Below, in pieces: positions 32,321 to 43,813 of a stretch of 64,000 bases of DNA. Each line of letters opens with the position of its first letter. The first letter of the stretch is position 1. The position numbers and the translations under genes are program-made. The notes beneath the pieces were generated by a model that saw only the letters and a list, made by a program, of their open reading frames with translations, had not been told where the DNA came from and did not search any database. Location of the stretch: the NCBI RefSeq assembly GCF_000237925.1, contig NW_017386008.1, forward strand, positions 620,001-684,000, read 5' to 3'. The DNA is from Schistosoma mansoni (taxonomy: Eukaryota; Platyhelminthes; Trematoda; Strigeidida; Schistosomatidae).

Positions 32321-33155
32321 AGAGTAATTTATCAGAAAACCTGTTGATTGTTCAAATGAACCATCTAAGCGCCTGATTTAACGTGAAATAAAGAGTTGCT
32401 TTTGATAGTCGCCTATTTCCCCTTTACTAAATTACATATCCTTTTAATTGACACTTTAGTATCATAACTTTTTCAATTCAATAACCATTACACTAGAGTC
32501 ATTAGCTCGAACCATCCAAGATTGGTTCATTGCTTTGTCAAAGCTTATCATTTAGGACCTTAATAAACCACCTTCGTCACTTCGCAGTAAGATTTCCAAA
32601 TTTACTTGGATTAGGTCATTTAATAACGCTTAGAAAATATCTAATACTCATCCTGAAATCGTTTAAAATTCTTCTCTTTTTTTGATATCGACTCATAGCC
32701 TGCTCGGTCAATACCATTTAAATAGAATAAAAGAACATACATAGTGAGAATTTGATTTAGAATAGCACTTGCATCCAGCAGTTATCAGGTGGGTGCACTT
32801 TCTGAGAATCTTCGTCTTCTTATATTACACTATTGAAATTTATCAAGGGGACTGATTACTTTAAATCTCAATTCACAACTATACAAAGACATCATCCTTC
32901 GCGAAAAACAAAAAAATTCACTGTAGAATTAAACTTTTAATCGTAAAATCTCTTCTATTGTAAACAAATTTTTCCTTCATAACTTACAAAATATTACTAA
33001 ACATTATAAATTAACAATTTCAAATATTCATTCATGATTATGTACAATCCAAAATAATCAAAATCAGAATGTTTTTAGTTAAACGATTTTAACTACTTAC
33101 AAATGTGTAAGTAGTGTCGTAATGAAAAGATAAAAAATACGTAGTGAAAAATATT
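32321..33155. other. intergenic; includes a PLE 3'-end-like piece
   Basis: 32808-32860 matches the sequence on both sides of the SINE2 at 17639-18056 (CTTCGT..., GAAATTTATCAAGGGGACT, TTTAAAT), without the SINE. The rest is AT-rich with no gene seen. Confidence 0.45.
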
Positions 33156-36100
33156 TCAATGAATCCATAAAAGTGTCATAATTATAATAAATGAAATTAA
33201 AATTGTTGAAACTTTCAAATTATTTACATGATTACAACCATTCCAATCATTACAATAGCAAAAACGTTTAAAATCCATATTTTCATCACTAAATAATCCC
33301 ATAGCAGTTTCAACTAAAGTTTTCCCTTTTAGAACTCCTAATAAATAATGTTGATAATCACGAGAATTAACACAATAACCATGACGACGAAGTTGTGGCA
33401 TATCTAAACGATATTGTGTATTCATTATTAGGTCACTTAAACAACCACGAGTTACAGTAGTTTGATCTATATAGAATAGAAAGAAATGAATAGAATGATA
33501 ATACATAGTTTTGAAGAAAAATGATGGTCAAAGTACATGAAATTAGATCCTGTTTATTCAAGTAATTAAAAAATTTATCAGAAAGGGGTTTTGTAGAGAT
33601 TTTAGTAGTGTTATATAGTTGAGATCATGAGTCAATTGAATCAGTAACAAGTGGAGTTCAACCAGGTCTGTTGTAGAGATATCAACTCACTGAAGACATT
33701 GGTGAATGGATGCTCAAACATAGTGGATTGATTGAAGTTAGACATTGATACCGTTGGATGTCGGCAAGTTCAGTGGACTATCGGTTAAGAGCTCGCGCGC
33801 GAGACTAATAGGTCATTGATTCGAATCTTGCGATGTGGGATCGTGGATGCACACTTCTGAGGATTCCCACAATAGGATGAAACGGCCGTCTATCATGAAT
33901 ATGTATATTTTTTCAAAAAGATATCTATCTTTAAATGAATATGATTATCAGAATAGAGGTTTATGCAGATCGTAGTAATTTCAATAATTAAATTCATGAG
34001 TTGATGAAAGCTTGACCATCATTGAATACCTGGAAGCGCTGAAGTGCCGTTTTGAATGATGAATGGTTGCGCAAAATCATGGATTGATCGAAGTTAGACA
34101 TTGACACCGTCAGATGTCTGCTCAGTGGTCTAGAGGTTAAGCATTCGCGCGTGAGATCGAAGGTCCTGGGTTCAATTTCCTTTGATGCACGATCATAAAT
34201 GTGCACTGTTCAAGAGTTCCATACTAGAACAAAATGACCATCCAGTGCTTCCAGGTTTTTATTGGTCATCTAGCTTCAATCGACTCATGAATTTAACTAT
34301 TTAAATAAATAGTTGTAATTTGATTGAACTATTAAGATAAGTTGATAAATTGATAATAAACGCTATCAGTCTTCATGGAAGTTTATGTTTGGATAGATTG
34401 TAAGAATATTAGATGATCAGTAGCTGAAATCTAGAGTTCAAGGAATACTACGACTAGATTGAGTGTGACGGACTCAATAATAATTAAACTATAATCAAAA
34501 TAAACCATATCCTCATCAAGATTTTCTGAACGTATAAAGTTTCAATCACTGCAACCAAGTTATGTGCCATTTTTTAACTATGAACCTGAAATCACCTTTA
34601 CTTGAAAACGGTGTTTGAAATCAACGTTAGTCTGCTTTCTAAGCAATTGTACTCACCTTCAGATATTCAATACACATTTTATGTCGTTACTAATATACCT
34701 ATCAATATAATTGCTAGATTTATACATTCCTAGACAAACATTATAAGCAATGATGAATAGTGGCTAGGAGTGGAATCCAGGATGCACGTTTCGTCCTATT
34801 TGGGACTCGTCAGTTGGATGTACCTGCATCTCAGAGTTGATGTTCACTCTGGTACTCAAACTCAGTACCTTTCTCTTCAAACACCATCACATTATCCACT
34901 CAGATACCTACTGAGTCCTGATAGCCACTAGATTGTGCGATAAGGTGAAGTTTAAATTCATTTAGTATTGTTTGTTTGAATCTTCCCATTGATGTTTAAG
35001 ACTTTCAAAATGCTTTCATTACTTTAAACCTTCTAGGATATAGTTTAGTTTACTGATAGCTTTATTACTTTTTGACACTGGGATGTATAAACGTGGTTAA
35101 TAAATGAAACTGATGAATCTTTAAGCAAACATCACAGATGTGTCCCACGTTCACAGCCATATTTGGCTTGATCTTGTATAAATATTATTTTATATTATAT
35201 GGTACGATGTGGTCTGTCTGTCTGGTAATATAAACCGAGTATGCTGAAATTAATGATTCACATAACAGAAGCTGTAATTTGGTGTTTTTGGACTCATTTG
35301 GAAGGGCTAGGCGGACAAGGGACTAATAAGAATGTTAGACTGATCATACTGGTCGAATGTCATTGATTTGGCACAGTGTTAAGATTAGAAAAGTCGTATT
35401 CTGATTGGCTGATAATTCGCGTGATAAAAGCCGGATATAAGATCATAACAAATTGGATACGGCCTTCTTTCTTTTATAAAGTCATAACAAATTGGCGACC
35501 AGGATGGGATACAATAATCAATAGACTGAATATGATTTAGGGACAGTAAATCGTATAATAATAATAATAATCCATAAACCAAAATGAAGCTTATAATAAG
35601 ATGAATATAGATATAAATAGATCAAATGTAGCCACTGAATAGTTATACAATAAGAATATATATAGAATAATCGTCCATTAATAGGTCCTGGAAGTAACCC
35701 GTACTTATGTCTTCACTAGGATATAACAGTTTCTAAACAACTACTTGACCTTATTGTCTACTTTATCATCCAGTAACACAATTAAGCATATAGTTTAGCC
35801 GATCAAATTCAATTATCACCTTACAGTTATGCGATGCAATACGAGGCCGACCTATGGACGGTATTGAGCAAGCTCATAGCACCCATCCGAAGGTGAAAAA
35901 TACAGGTAATTTCATTGATCTCAGTTTAAAGACCTTTGAAGGAATTACACTGCAAAGAACTGATACTATACATGATCTTACCCCAGAGAGCCAAGAAGCG
36001 ATTTATAATTATATTACTTACCTTTTAATTGAAACATTCATCTACTTAAATCCTGAATAGAAAATTTACCTATTTGGTCAGAATCAAAACTACCCATTTG

Positions 36101-38784
36101 TTAAGTATGAAAGTAGATGAATCATTCAAGTGTTAATTACTTATTTTTAACATTGAATTATTAGTTATCATCATTATCAGAAAGGGTTTTGTAGAGATTT
36201 CAGTATTTTCATAGTTGAAAGCATGAGTTAATTGAAGCTAGATGGTGGATGCGCACTTCTGAGGAGTCCTACAATAGGACGAAACAGCCGTCCAGTACTT
36301 GCAAGTTTATTATCAGTCTAAAGCTTGAAGTAAATATACCACACAGTGAGTGCATGCCCTGTTTAATATATATGAATGTGATAAGACCGCCAATCAGAGA
36401 GGACCGATTTATCGATTGGAACACATGGAAACCACATGAGGAGTCTTGAGTACTTATCAGTTCGGCTTCTACATAGCCCAGCTAGTTGAGTCCAGAACAC
36501 CAATAACAGCCTTTGCAGTATGAATCATTATTCTCAAACATACTGGGTTAATATACCAAACAAACTGACCACATCGTACCATAAAATAAGAAACAGCATT
36601 TGTACAAGATTTAGCCAAATATGGCTGTGAATAGGGGGAACAGTAATTAATAGACTGGGGATAACTCAGGAATGGTAAATCGTACAGTAATGATCTGTGG
36701 GTCAAAATAAAGCTTATAATAAGAGAGACATGAATATGGATACTTCAGTTACTTAACAATTATGCAACAGGAAATATACATATCATATTGGTCCATAAAT
36801 AGTCCTCAAAGTTACCATTCATAATTCTCCATGGGATATAATAGATTAATAACAAACGGCTGTCCAGTGCTTCCAGGTTTTCCTTGGTGGTCTAGCTTCA
36901 ATTGATTCATGCTTTCAACAAATTACTTAACATAATAATGTTATCAATCATATGCTAAATAACTAATTATAGAAAGTTTAGTTTGAAAGACACACATGAA
37001 CTAAGAGAACTGAAAGCGGAGAAGAATGTTGAATCTTAATGTTTTAGGAATGATTTTATATCTATACCATTAGAGATGATTCCAAGTTATCGTTTGTGGT
37101 TTAGAACTCGTGATAAGGACTATTGTGTCGATGGTAAGCAGGTAGTCTGTACTTTCCAACACTCTTCAAGCTAATAATGGATCTTTTACTGGATTGGTTT
37201 CACGTCCTAATTTACTAGTTCTTAAGTTTTATGTAACAAACTCTTCATCTAGGTAGAGCATTATACACTGAAATAAACATACATCCTATTCAATTTAGTC
37301 AACAAAGTATTCCAATCTCATCAAATGTTATGTCATTTCTTTAACTATCATACTACATCTGATATCTTCATTATTCAGTTGGTTGTTGCATCATTAGCGA
37401 ATAACTCTTAGATGAACTTTATGATGAAGCTTTAGTAATCTGCTAAAGCCCTTCAGTATAACACGGTTTATTACATAACAAGATAATAAGTTACAAAAGT
37501 GTGGAAAGATTATCTGAACAAAGAATTAAATGAATGGTAACTTCCAAGAATTACATATATATGTATATACTTATATAACTCCGCCTGTAGCTCTTCTAGA
37601 ATTACTGCGGGTCCTAAGCCCAGGTAAAGGAGGAGGGTTTGGGCATGGGGTTAGCGACCCCATCCCGTAGAAAAGCTAACTCGCTAAAAAAACGTTAACC
37701 AAAAAAAATAATTCATATACTCATATCGTATGATTACTAAGCAAGTGGATGATATATATTTATATTCCTTTTAGCATAAGTTCCCATTTGACCCAATAAC
37801 TACTGTTATACGATTTACTATTCTCGATCTATTACTTATAGTTTTCCATACTCATAACCACCTTCGGCATAATCTTGTATAATCATTATTTAGCATTCGT
37901 ATGGTGTAATGAAATCTGGTCTGTATATAGACAGATCACCTATATATTAAATCTACGATTCATGTATCGGACGATGATATATGTTCTACACTGAATGGAA
38001 TGAGTTAGGCGAGAAGCTAGCATATCAAAGACTAATAAGGATTCAAACTTGACCCAAGGAACTTAGTACTATTTGATGCATTATTGTTTTAGCACAGTGA
38101 CACGATCAAAGAAGTCTATATTCTGATTGGTGATTCTACCACATAATATTTGACAGGCCATAGAACATAACGCAATCAATAATCATTCAGAAGGGAGATT
38201 TTGTGGAGATTTCATTATTTTTCATAGTTGAAATCACGAGTCAATTAAAGCTAGACCACCATGGAAAACCTGAAAGCACTGGATGGCCGTTTCCTCTTAT
38301 TATGGGACTCCTTAGCAGTGTGCATCCACGATCCCGCACTCGCGAGATTCGGACCCAGGACCTATCAGTCTCGTGCCAGAGCACTTAACCTCTAGACCAC
38401 TGAGCTTACCGGCATCCAATGGTGTTAATGTCTAACTTCAACCAATCCACGAAGTTTGAGCAACCGTTCACCAATTGTCTTCATTCACTTCTATTCATCA
38501 CATCATATCATTGTATTATCTTTAAATATACAGTTCTATCTGATAGTACTTTATGAAAGTTTGCATCCATATATACAAGTTCTATGTTAATAAAGCACAA
38601 ATAAGTAAACAAACATTCTTCTTAAACATACCTTGAACTTTTTCAATTAATTTTACACAATAATTTTCAATTAATGTTCGACCAGAACATTTCTTCCAAT
38701 GAATTAATCTTACATCAATTGGATCACCACAACCTGATTGAGCACTTGTACAAGAATAACAATACAATTCAGCTGATATTAATT
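33156..38784 (-). CDS. Ly6/uPAR-type (quiver/sleepless-like) GPI-anchored cysteine-rich protein, partial 5'
   Basis: Two exons. Exon 38784-38632 has a strong acceptor (pyrimidine tract then TTAG) and donor (AAG|GTATGT); it is 153 bp, phase 1 at both ends, and encodes ELISAELYCYSC, CGDPIDVR, WKKCSG and YCVKLIEKVQ. Exon 33466-33156 (acceptor CTATATAG) joins in frame to give VQ-D-QTTVTRGC and continues with YCVNSRDYQHY, FCYCNDWNGCNHVN and a hydrophobic tail TILISFIIIMTLLW. The cysteine pattern with CYxC at the start and CxC...CN before a C-terminal hydrophobic segment is that of Ly6/three-finger proteins. GPI anchoring is inferred from the tail. The signal peptide is probably on an upstream exon; alternatively the frame may continue to an ATG at 38866 (hydrophobic IFFFLIIL), but the acceptor argues against it. 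The 5.2-kb intron is full of SINE2, Smα and LTR-like repeats. Confidence 0.75.
33573..33900 (+). mobile_element. SINE2 with inverted head, 3'-truncated
   Basis: Starts with the inverted SINE2 3' end (ATCAGAAAGGGGTTTTGTAG to GAGTCAATTGAA), then the forward body from AGTAACAAGTGGAG, the tRNA-like head with GATTCGAATC, and a hammerhead with CTGAGGA and GAAA but a mismatched stem II. It stops just after the cleavage triplet. Confidence 0.6.
33952..34310 (+). mobile_element. SINE2 with inverted head, diverged
   Basis: Inverted 3' end as far as the ribozyme cleavage region (33952-34055), then the forward body, tRNA-like head (TGCTCAGTGGTCTAGAGG; B box GGTTCAATTTC), a decayed hammerhead (TTCAAGAG, CAAAAT) and the 3' end. 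Confidence 0.6.
34745..34995 (-). mobile_element. Smα-type hammerhead SINE
   Basis: Complete-looking minus-sense copy: GTTTGAATCTTCCCATTGA end at 34970-34990, tRNA-like region with ACTCAGTAGG, AGTACTGAGTTTGAGTACC B-box-like stretch, hammerhead and the GGATTCCACTCC end, followed by CTAGCCACTATTCATC. Confidence 0.8.
34769..34832 (-). ncRNA. Smα hammerhead ribozyme, core intact
   Basis: Minus strand: CTGACGA (34813-34807), stem II GTCC/GGAC, GAAA (34792-34789), stem III ACGTGCAT, cleavage triplet ATC, then CTGGATTCC. All invariant core bases are present. The stem I pair next to the cleavage site is A-C instead of G-C. It is the best preserved Smα ribozyme in the window. Confidence 0.8.
35130..35740 (+). 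repeat. LTR-like repeat with primer-binding-like sequence
   Basis: Starts CGTTCACAGCCATATTTGG, has an AATATAAA box near 35230, and TTGGCGACCAGGATGGGA (35492-35509), a tRNA-3'-end-like primer site, then a block ending GGATATAACAG. The first half matches 12.0-12.35 kb; the last block matches, in the opposite arrangement, the repeats at 36.4-36.8 and 50.1-50.6 kb. Confidence 0.5.
36172..36354 (+). mobile_element. SINE2 short fold-back form
   Basis: Inverted SINE2 3' end (36172-36243) runs straight into the forward hammerhead (GGATGCGCACTTCTGAGGAG, GGACGAAAC) and a diverged 3' end. Core intact; stem I weakened (GCACTT against CAGTAC). No tRNA head. Confidence 0.65.
36355..36843 (-). repeat. LTR-like solo repeat, 489 bp
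   Basis: Closely matches 50093-50580 over its full length (AACATACTGGGTT, CCACATCGTACCATAAAATA, GGCTGTGAATAGGGG, TAATTAATRGACT). In minus sense it starts near TATTATATCCC and ends AAACAGGGCA and contains a TATATTAA box. Consistent with a solo LTR; no TSD found. A SINE2 3' end follows at 36.85-36.92 kb. Confidence 0.55.
36930..37565. other. intronic sequence, nothing recognised
   Basis: Lies within the Ly6 gene's large intron. AT-rich with no other feature seen. Confidence 0.4.
37570..38160 (+). mobile_element. RTE 5' UTR fragment followed by a diverged LTR-like block
   Basis: 37578-37715 matches the RTE 5' UTR of 11.76-11.93 kb (CTCCGCCTGTAGCTCTTCTA, GACCCCATCCCGTAGAAAA, CTAACTCGCTAAAAAA). 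From ~37790 a diverged LTR-like block follows (ACGATTTACT, ATAATCTTGTATAATCATTA, GGTCTGT, TTAGCACAGTGACACGATC). Confidence 0.5.
38185..38490 (-). mobile_element. SINE2 copy, ribozyme mutated
   Basis: Minus-sense 3' end, hammerhead with core CTAAGGA and broken stem II, B box GGTCCGAATC, tRNA-like head GGTAAGCTCAGTGGTCTAG, and part of the body. It sits ~140 bp downstream of the Ly6 exon donor. Confidence 0.7.
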
Positions 38785-38869
38785 CTAAGATAATCAAAAA
38801 AAAGAATATATGAATAAAACAATTGAAACATGCAAATATAAAAATTCTTTGGAGGGAATCATTCAAAAA

Positions 38870-39240
38870 TCACTCAGTCAGTCAGTCAGCTACAACGTAG
38901 GACCATGCACGTATATGCATCGGTCCAAGTTGCCATACCTCATTAGCACAACAAGATGAACACCGAATTCATAGAAGTAATTAATTATTTAGTGGTGGTA
39001 TTATATTAAAGATAGGTTGCATTTAAGTATATAGTACGGGAAGGAAGACAGATATGAAGCAATTTTAATCTCACGGTTTAAGGGAAGATAATGAGTGCAT
39101 ACACCTACACCATTGTGATTGATTTTGAGCCATTTCACCCTAGAGTCTCCAATTATTGGCTACGATAGTCACGTGGACCCCAACCAACTAGTCTGCATCT
39201 AACAACACGGCTCAGACTACAAAATAGTGACTTCAAGGAC
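38870..39240. other. upstream of the Ly6 exon, nothing recognised
   Basis: Contains a short (CAGT)n run at 38874-38888. No coding exon was identified, though a signal-peptide exon may lie here or further right. Confidence 0.35.
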
Positions 39241-39425
39241 TGATGCTACGCTTTCGTTCGGCCGCCCCTAGCTTTCTTCCAACCATCCTCTACACTAGTC
39301 ATTACAGCGCGCCGTGGTAATCGGTGTTCAGGTATACGTACCACGTGGCCTAACCATCTCAGTCGATGAAGATTCATGACCTCATCAACTAATTTACCAT
39401 CATACCCTAATACTCTGTGCCACTA
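39240..39425 (-). pseudogene. non-LTR RT C-terminal fragment
   Basis: Minus-sense blocks match the family at 1.7-3.8 kb: NLHRLRWLGHVVRIPEH-like and the GWKKARGGR-like region preceding it, ending at the ALVTSVED-like block. Short and disrupted. Confidence 0.55.
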
Positions 39426-41308
39426 ATCTTAGTAGAATAACGTTGTGTACAATATTAAGTAATATGACTTTGTTCTAGCTATGCAAATCAAAATATCAAC
39501 GCTACAGTGAAGGTAAGAGTTAACGCAATAAATGAAAGTATCACAAACACACTTCAATTAAAACTTTACTGTCACAATTTAACTTGACTCAGTACCCCAA
39601 ACAATTGGGAAGATAAAAAAGTCAACATTTCATCCGTCTTCTAGGCGACAATAATACATGGAGAAAAAGTGGATATTTATACAATTTCAAGGGTGTTTTA
39701 GACAGCCAGTCATTCAAAATTAAAATTTTACGATGCTCATTTCGACGGTCAGCCAGTCATAATCAACATTAAGTCCGATAAAGGTGTATTGAAAACTAAG
39801 TTTGAGTGACATATTAACGTAGTGAGATGAAATCAACAAGGTATCCGGCAAAAGATTCTAAAAGGTAGTACTATTAGTAACAATGAGAAGAGACATATAT
39901 CGAAAGTTCGAGTAATAAATAATATGAGGTTATGGTATAGCTCGTGACTTAAAGGAAGATAAGGAGTAAACATATCTATGCACATTCCAAAATGTTTTTG
40001 GATAAATCACTGCTGATAAACCTTCGGCTGTAATTAATATAGATATGAAAATGATTGAATTATTACAAACTATTTTTAACCTAATTGCTTTGAAATAAAA
40101 TGCTGACAAGTCACAGAGATATTATCGCGCACCGTGGTCTCCTTAAATAATGAATCAACATTGATATTAAGGCACCAAAAAAAGAAGTTAACTGAAACAA
40201 GTTACTTTTCCTCATTCATGGAGTAGATTGGCCTTAAAATTATCACACAAATAATGTTATTGACAAATTCACGGAAAAACTATAATATGTTAAGAAACTG
40301 AACAAAGACGGTTTTTAGTTTATCTTAGAAGTGCAAATGGATTATTATTACCCAGTATAAAATACTGTTGTGAAATCATGAATTTGATTAAGTAGACAGT
40401 TTATTTCTTTACAACAGTGTTGTGCTTGGATGAACAGTTATTTCGTTAAAAAAACATATAATTTAGGCAACAGGATTATATTTTCTCTGATGACTATGCA
40501 TATCAGGACATATGTTATACATATTCCGCCATCACCTATGTCTCTATGTTATACCGAATATTGTGTGAAAAAGCTCTAAAACAACAAATAACAGTAAAAA
40601 GCTAATGGCGGTTAATGGCATAACTTGATGTTCATCTTAAAAGTTAATCTGTTTTCAATTGTTCAAACTGCTGTCCACAGTAGTTTATGACTAGAGGTTT
40701 AAAAAAGACAACCTAAAACCAGTTGAAGTGTGAATTGTGGTAATGAATTTCTTTCTTCATTTTAAGTATTGCTTTATTCTTTAACTTTTTAAGTTCGCTT
40801 TATTCAGGTACTGCTCATAGTGTTCTTGCTGTCTTGAGATTTTTTCTCGTCCCTTTTCTTGTAGCGAGCTGGAAGAAATCTTCTAAATTGAAACTTTAGA
40901 CTTTACACTGGGTCTACCTCTACCTCTGACTAAACTGTTAGTCCATTCAAAAGTGTACGAAGACAATTAATCCATTAGCTTCTGACAACAGAACTGCAGA
41001 CTTAATAGGCAGTAAAGTTGTCCATTACCCTACACATTATTCATGTTTAATCTATGACCTTTCTGATTAATAACAGAATAATAAACCTAACAAAAGCTAT
41101 GACAAATACAGTTGAAGAAATCTTGCTTTTTAAAAAGTCACTCGGCTACAATTATTGATCTTAACCTCTCTGGCAGTCCTATATTGCCAATTCTTAATTT
41201 TATCATGTACCTTAGATATTTTAATTTACTTTCTTGTTTGTTTCAGTATCGTTTACCTAGCCCCATTGATTATTGATTTTAGTAATATCTAGATTTCCAT
41301 TTCTTATA
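39426..41308. other. intergenic, nothing recognised
   Basis: AT-rich, no supported gene; short frames only. Confidence 0.4.
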
Positions 41309-41414
41309 ATTTTTTTTTTTTTTTTTGTTTTTAAGTTTTTTTATTTTTTTTTTTTATTCTTTATTTTTTCTTTTTTTTTCTTATATTTTTTCTTTTTTTT
41401 TTTTTTTTTTTTTT
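41309..41414. repeat. T-rich low-complexity tract ending in a gap
   Basis: About 100 bp of nearly pure T broken by single A, C or G. The gap begins in the middle of the tract, so the assembly probably failed there. Confidence 0.9.
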
Positions 41415-41614
41415 NNNNNNNNNNNNNNNNNNNNNNNNNNNNNNNNNNNNNNNNNNNNNNNNNNNNNNNNNNNNNNNNNNNNNNNNNNNNNNNNNNNNNN
41501 NNNNNNNNNNNNNNNNNNNNNNNNNNNNNNNNNNNNNNNNNNNNNNNNNNNNNNNNNNNNNNNNNNNNNNNNNNNNNNNNNNNNNNNNNNNNNNNNNNNN
41601 NNNNNNNNNNNNNN
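41415..41614. other. assembly gap (200 N)
   Basis: Run of 200 N. Confidence 0.99.
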
Positions 41615-42081
41615 TACACGGTCCTAGTTTTTATATATGTAAACTAGGACAGATTGATGGTTTACACCAACTATCAGGGTTGTTTAGAGTCGGTAAATTC
41701 ACAAAGTTGTCTTTTTAAAAAGCAAGATTTCTCTAAATGTAGGTTAGATTTACTTTATTTATGTATACGTAATACCTGGCATACAAGATAGTAATGAGTA
41801 ATTCTAAAATGATATTCGGCACATTGACCGGTTTTAACTATCTTAATAAACTGGCCTAATTTCAAAGTAAATGCTGTAAATAAGGAGAGATTTCACTAAG
41901 TCTTCTTTACTAAAGAGTAAATACTTAGGTCTCAAATCCCATCCTGGACATTATATAATGTATTATCAGCCGATTTATCCAACAATTAGGCACATATCTC
42001 TGTTGTGTGAAACCATAAAGTCCCAAAGATACTGTATAACTGGGGTGTTTTGTTTCTTTTGTTCCCTGACTAAATTTTCAG

Positions 42082-42342
42082 AGGTGCTAGACAATAAACC
42101 TAGTATTGACTATGCCTTCCAGCAAAAATATTCGATTCATTCGCTTGATAATAAAATAAATGAGTCTCTGCGTAGCAGAACAGGCTCTGTAATTGGATTA
42201 AGTTGTTTTAACGGATCTAAGACCTTTGAAAAACTTATCTCATTGCTGAAGGACGGCTTCATATCTTCAAAAATGAGGAGAAACCGGAAACGAAACCGCT
42301 TGTTTTTACCAAGCTTGAATTTTTCAACAGGCCACTGCTCAG
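42082..42342 (+). CDS. candidate internal exon of an unidentified gene
   Basis: A 261-bp open stretch lies between a strong acceptor (CCCTGACTAAATTTTCAG) and a plausible donor (CTCAG|GTATCA). It encodes ~86 residues with ordinary, non-repetitive composition (SIDYAFQQKYSIHSLDNK, TGSVIGLSCFNGSKTFEKL, then a basic RRNRKRNR stretch). I recognise no domain and found no partner exon in the flanks. It could be a real exon of a gene spanning this region, or part of an unknown repeat. Confidence 0.35.
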
Positions 42343-42739
42343 GTATCACCTAGAATAAAGAGGAAAACTAACAGCACAGTTTTGTTTCCGGTCTCACTGT
42401 GAAACAGTGTGTTTTTGTTTTAAAAAGCATTTGTTGTACTTTATTTCGTTTGAAAGAAACAAAAATAAAGGAATAATCACTAACCAGCTGCAAAATGTAT
42501 CAAACAAATACTAAATATAACATTCATCAAAGTGTAAACTGATGTTTACACTTTCGTAAGTTTGCTGGAAAAAACTGTATAGTTAAACAAATCCAATGTA
42601 TACAATCTTTAGTCGTCAGTCTTCTTCGGTCTTCAGTAATAAGGACAAGAGGTTTTATTGACCTATACTAATCCTTGCATTTTGTAACACTGTAGAGGTT
42701 CAATCTTGTTTCGAATCTATCAACAGGTGGTGACATTAC

Positions 42740-42985
42740 GTATTATTGTAGAGTAATCCAGTAGTTTACTACTCGGTGCGAGAAAAGAACTTTAGATGTA
42801 GAAGATTTGATCTCTGTTTTTGAACAGTCTTATAATGTCCTCTTGAATGATCAGTCCTAGACGGAAGCTAAAGATAAGACATATTACTACCAAGGTCATC
42901 GTTCAGTATACGATAAGACAATGTTAGATCAGATTCAGGTTCGTGTAGTCAGGACATAAGGCTTATTGCCTATGTTATTCCCTTT
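42740..42985 (-). repeat. possible second CR1 3' end remnant
   Basis: Minus-sense out-of-frame pieces resemble the C-terminal end of CR1-like RTs (a TDHSRGHYKTVQKQRSN-like segment and a NYWITL-like end). Weak evidence. Confidence 0.3.
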
Positions 42986-43813
42986 CCAGTATGCTTCTAT
43001 GAGTGTACAGGCTTCCCTTGAATGCATAAACTGAAGGTACGTACACCAATGCTTCGGGTAACAGGTTTCAAGAATTGATGACTAGGTGTGAAAACCTGTA
43101 TGCCACTGGTATTTTATTCCTTCTTGGCTTTTTGACTCGCCTGCTATGTCCTTTGAGATGTTCCGATCTAGTAGAAAGTAAACGAGAGGTTATATTTGGT
43201 CCAAAATCATTTCTTGGTATTCTAAACATCAAAATCAGATCATCTCTTAATCTGCTAAAGGACAGAGTAAAGAGGTTTAGCTTTTCAAACCGCTCTTTAT
43301 ATGGTAAACTCCGGAGCTCTGGAATCGCACGTGCAGCTGCCTTCTGTACTTTTTCCAAGATATCCGAGTTTTTTTAGACGGAGGTTTGCAGCGTGAACGC
43401 AGTTCTCATGCTTGGTTCTCACTAGAGTTGTGCTTAATGTAGTGGACATGGTAGTATCTAACTTGCTTATGTCTATCTTACGGCTGAGAAGGTTCTAAAC
43501 CCTTTAGCTGAGACCTCCTAGTACTGGGCCATGGTTTTAAGATCATGACTCATTGTCACCCCAAGATCCTTATGAGGCTGGACCACGGGTACATTTACTT
43601 CCCCTATGTTGTACCTATTTACTTTCGTATCCCCAAAATGCATGCAGACACACTTTGTCGCTTTGATAGGCATCAGCCACACCATAGAAACGTTAATCCC
43701 AATATTTAAGTCTACCTGAATTGCGCATGCATCTGCTTATCCTGTTATTTCCCGCCAGATTTTCACATCGTCAGCGTATAATAACATTGGGGATTTCACT
43801 ATACTTAGGAGAT

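Noticed and set aside
35854-36060. 68-codon frame on + with plausible acceptor upstream (CTTACAG at ~35828) and a CAG|GTAATT donor inside
   Set aside because: Short, no recognisable motif and inside a repeat-rich intron on the opposite strand. Kept out for lack of support, though a small exon is not excluded.
38786-38866. ATG at 38866 with hydrophobic segment as the Ly6 start and signal peptide
   Set aside because: A strong pyrimidine-rich acceptor ends at 38785 and the exon below it is phase-1 symmetric, so the upstream part is more likely intron. Still possible.
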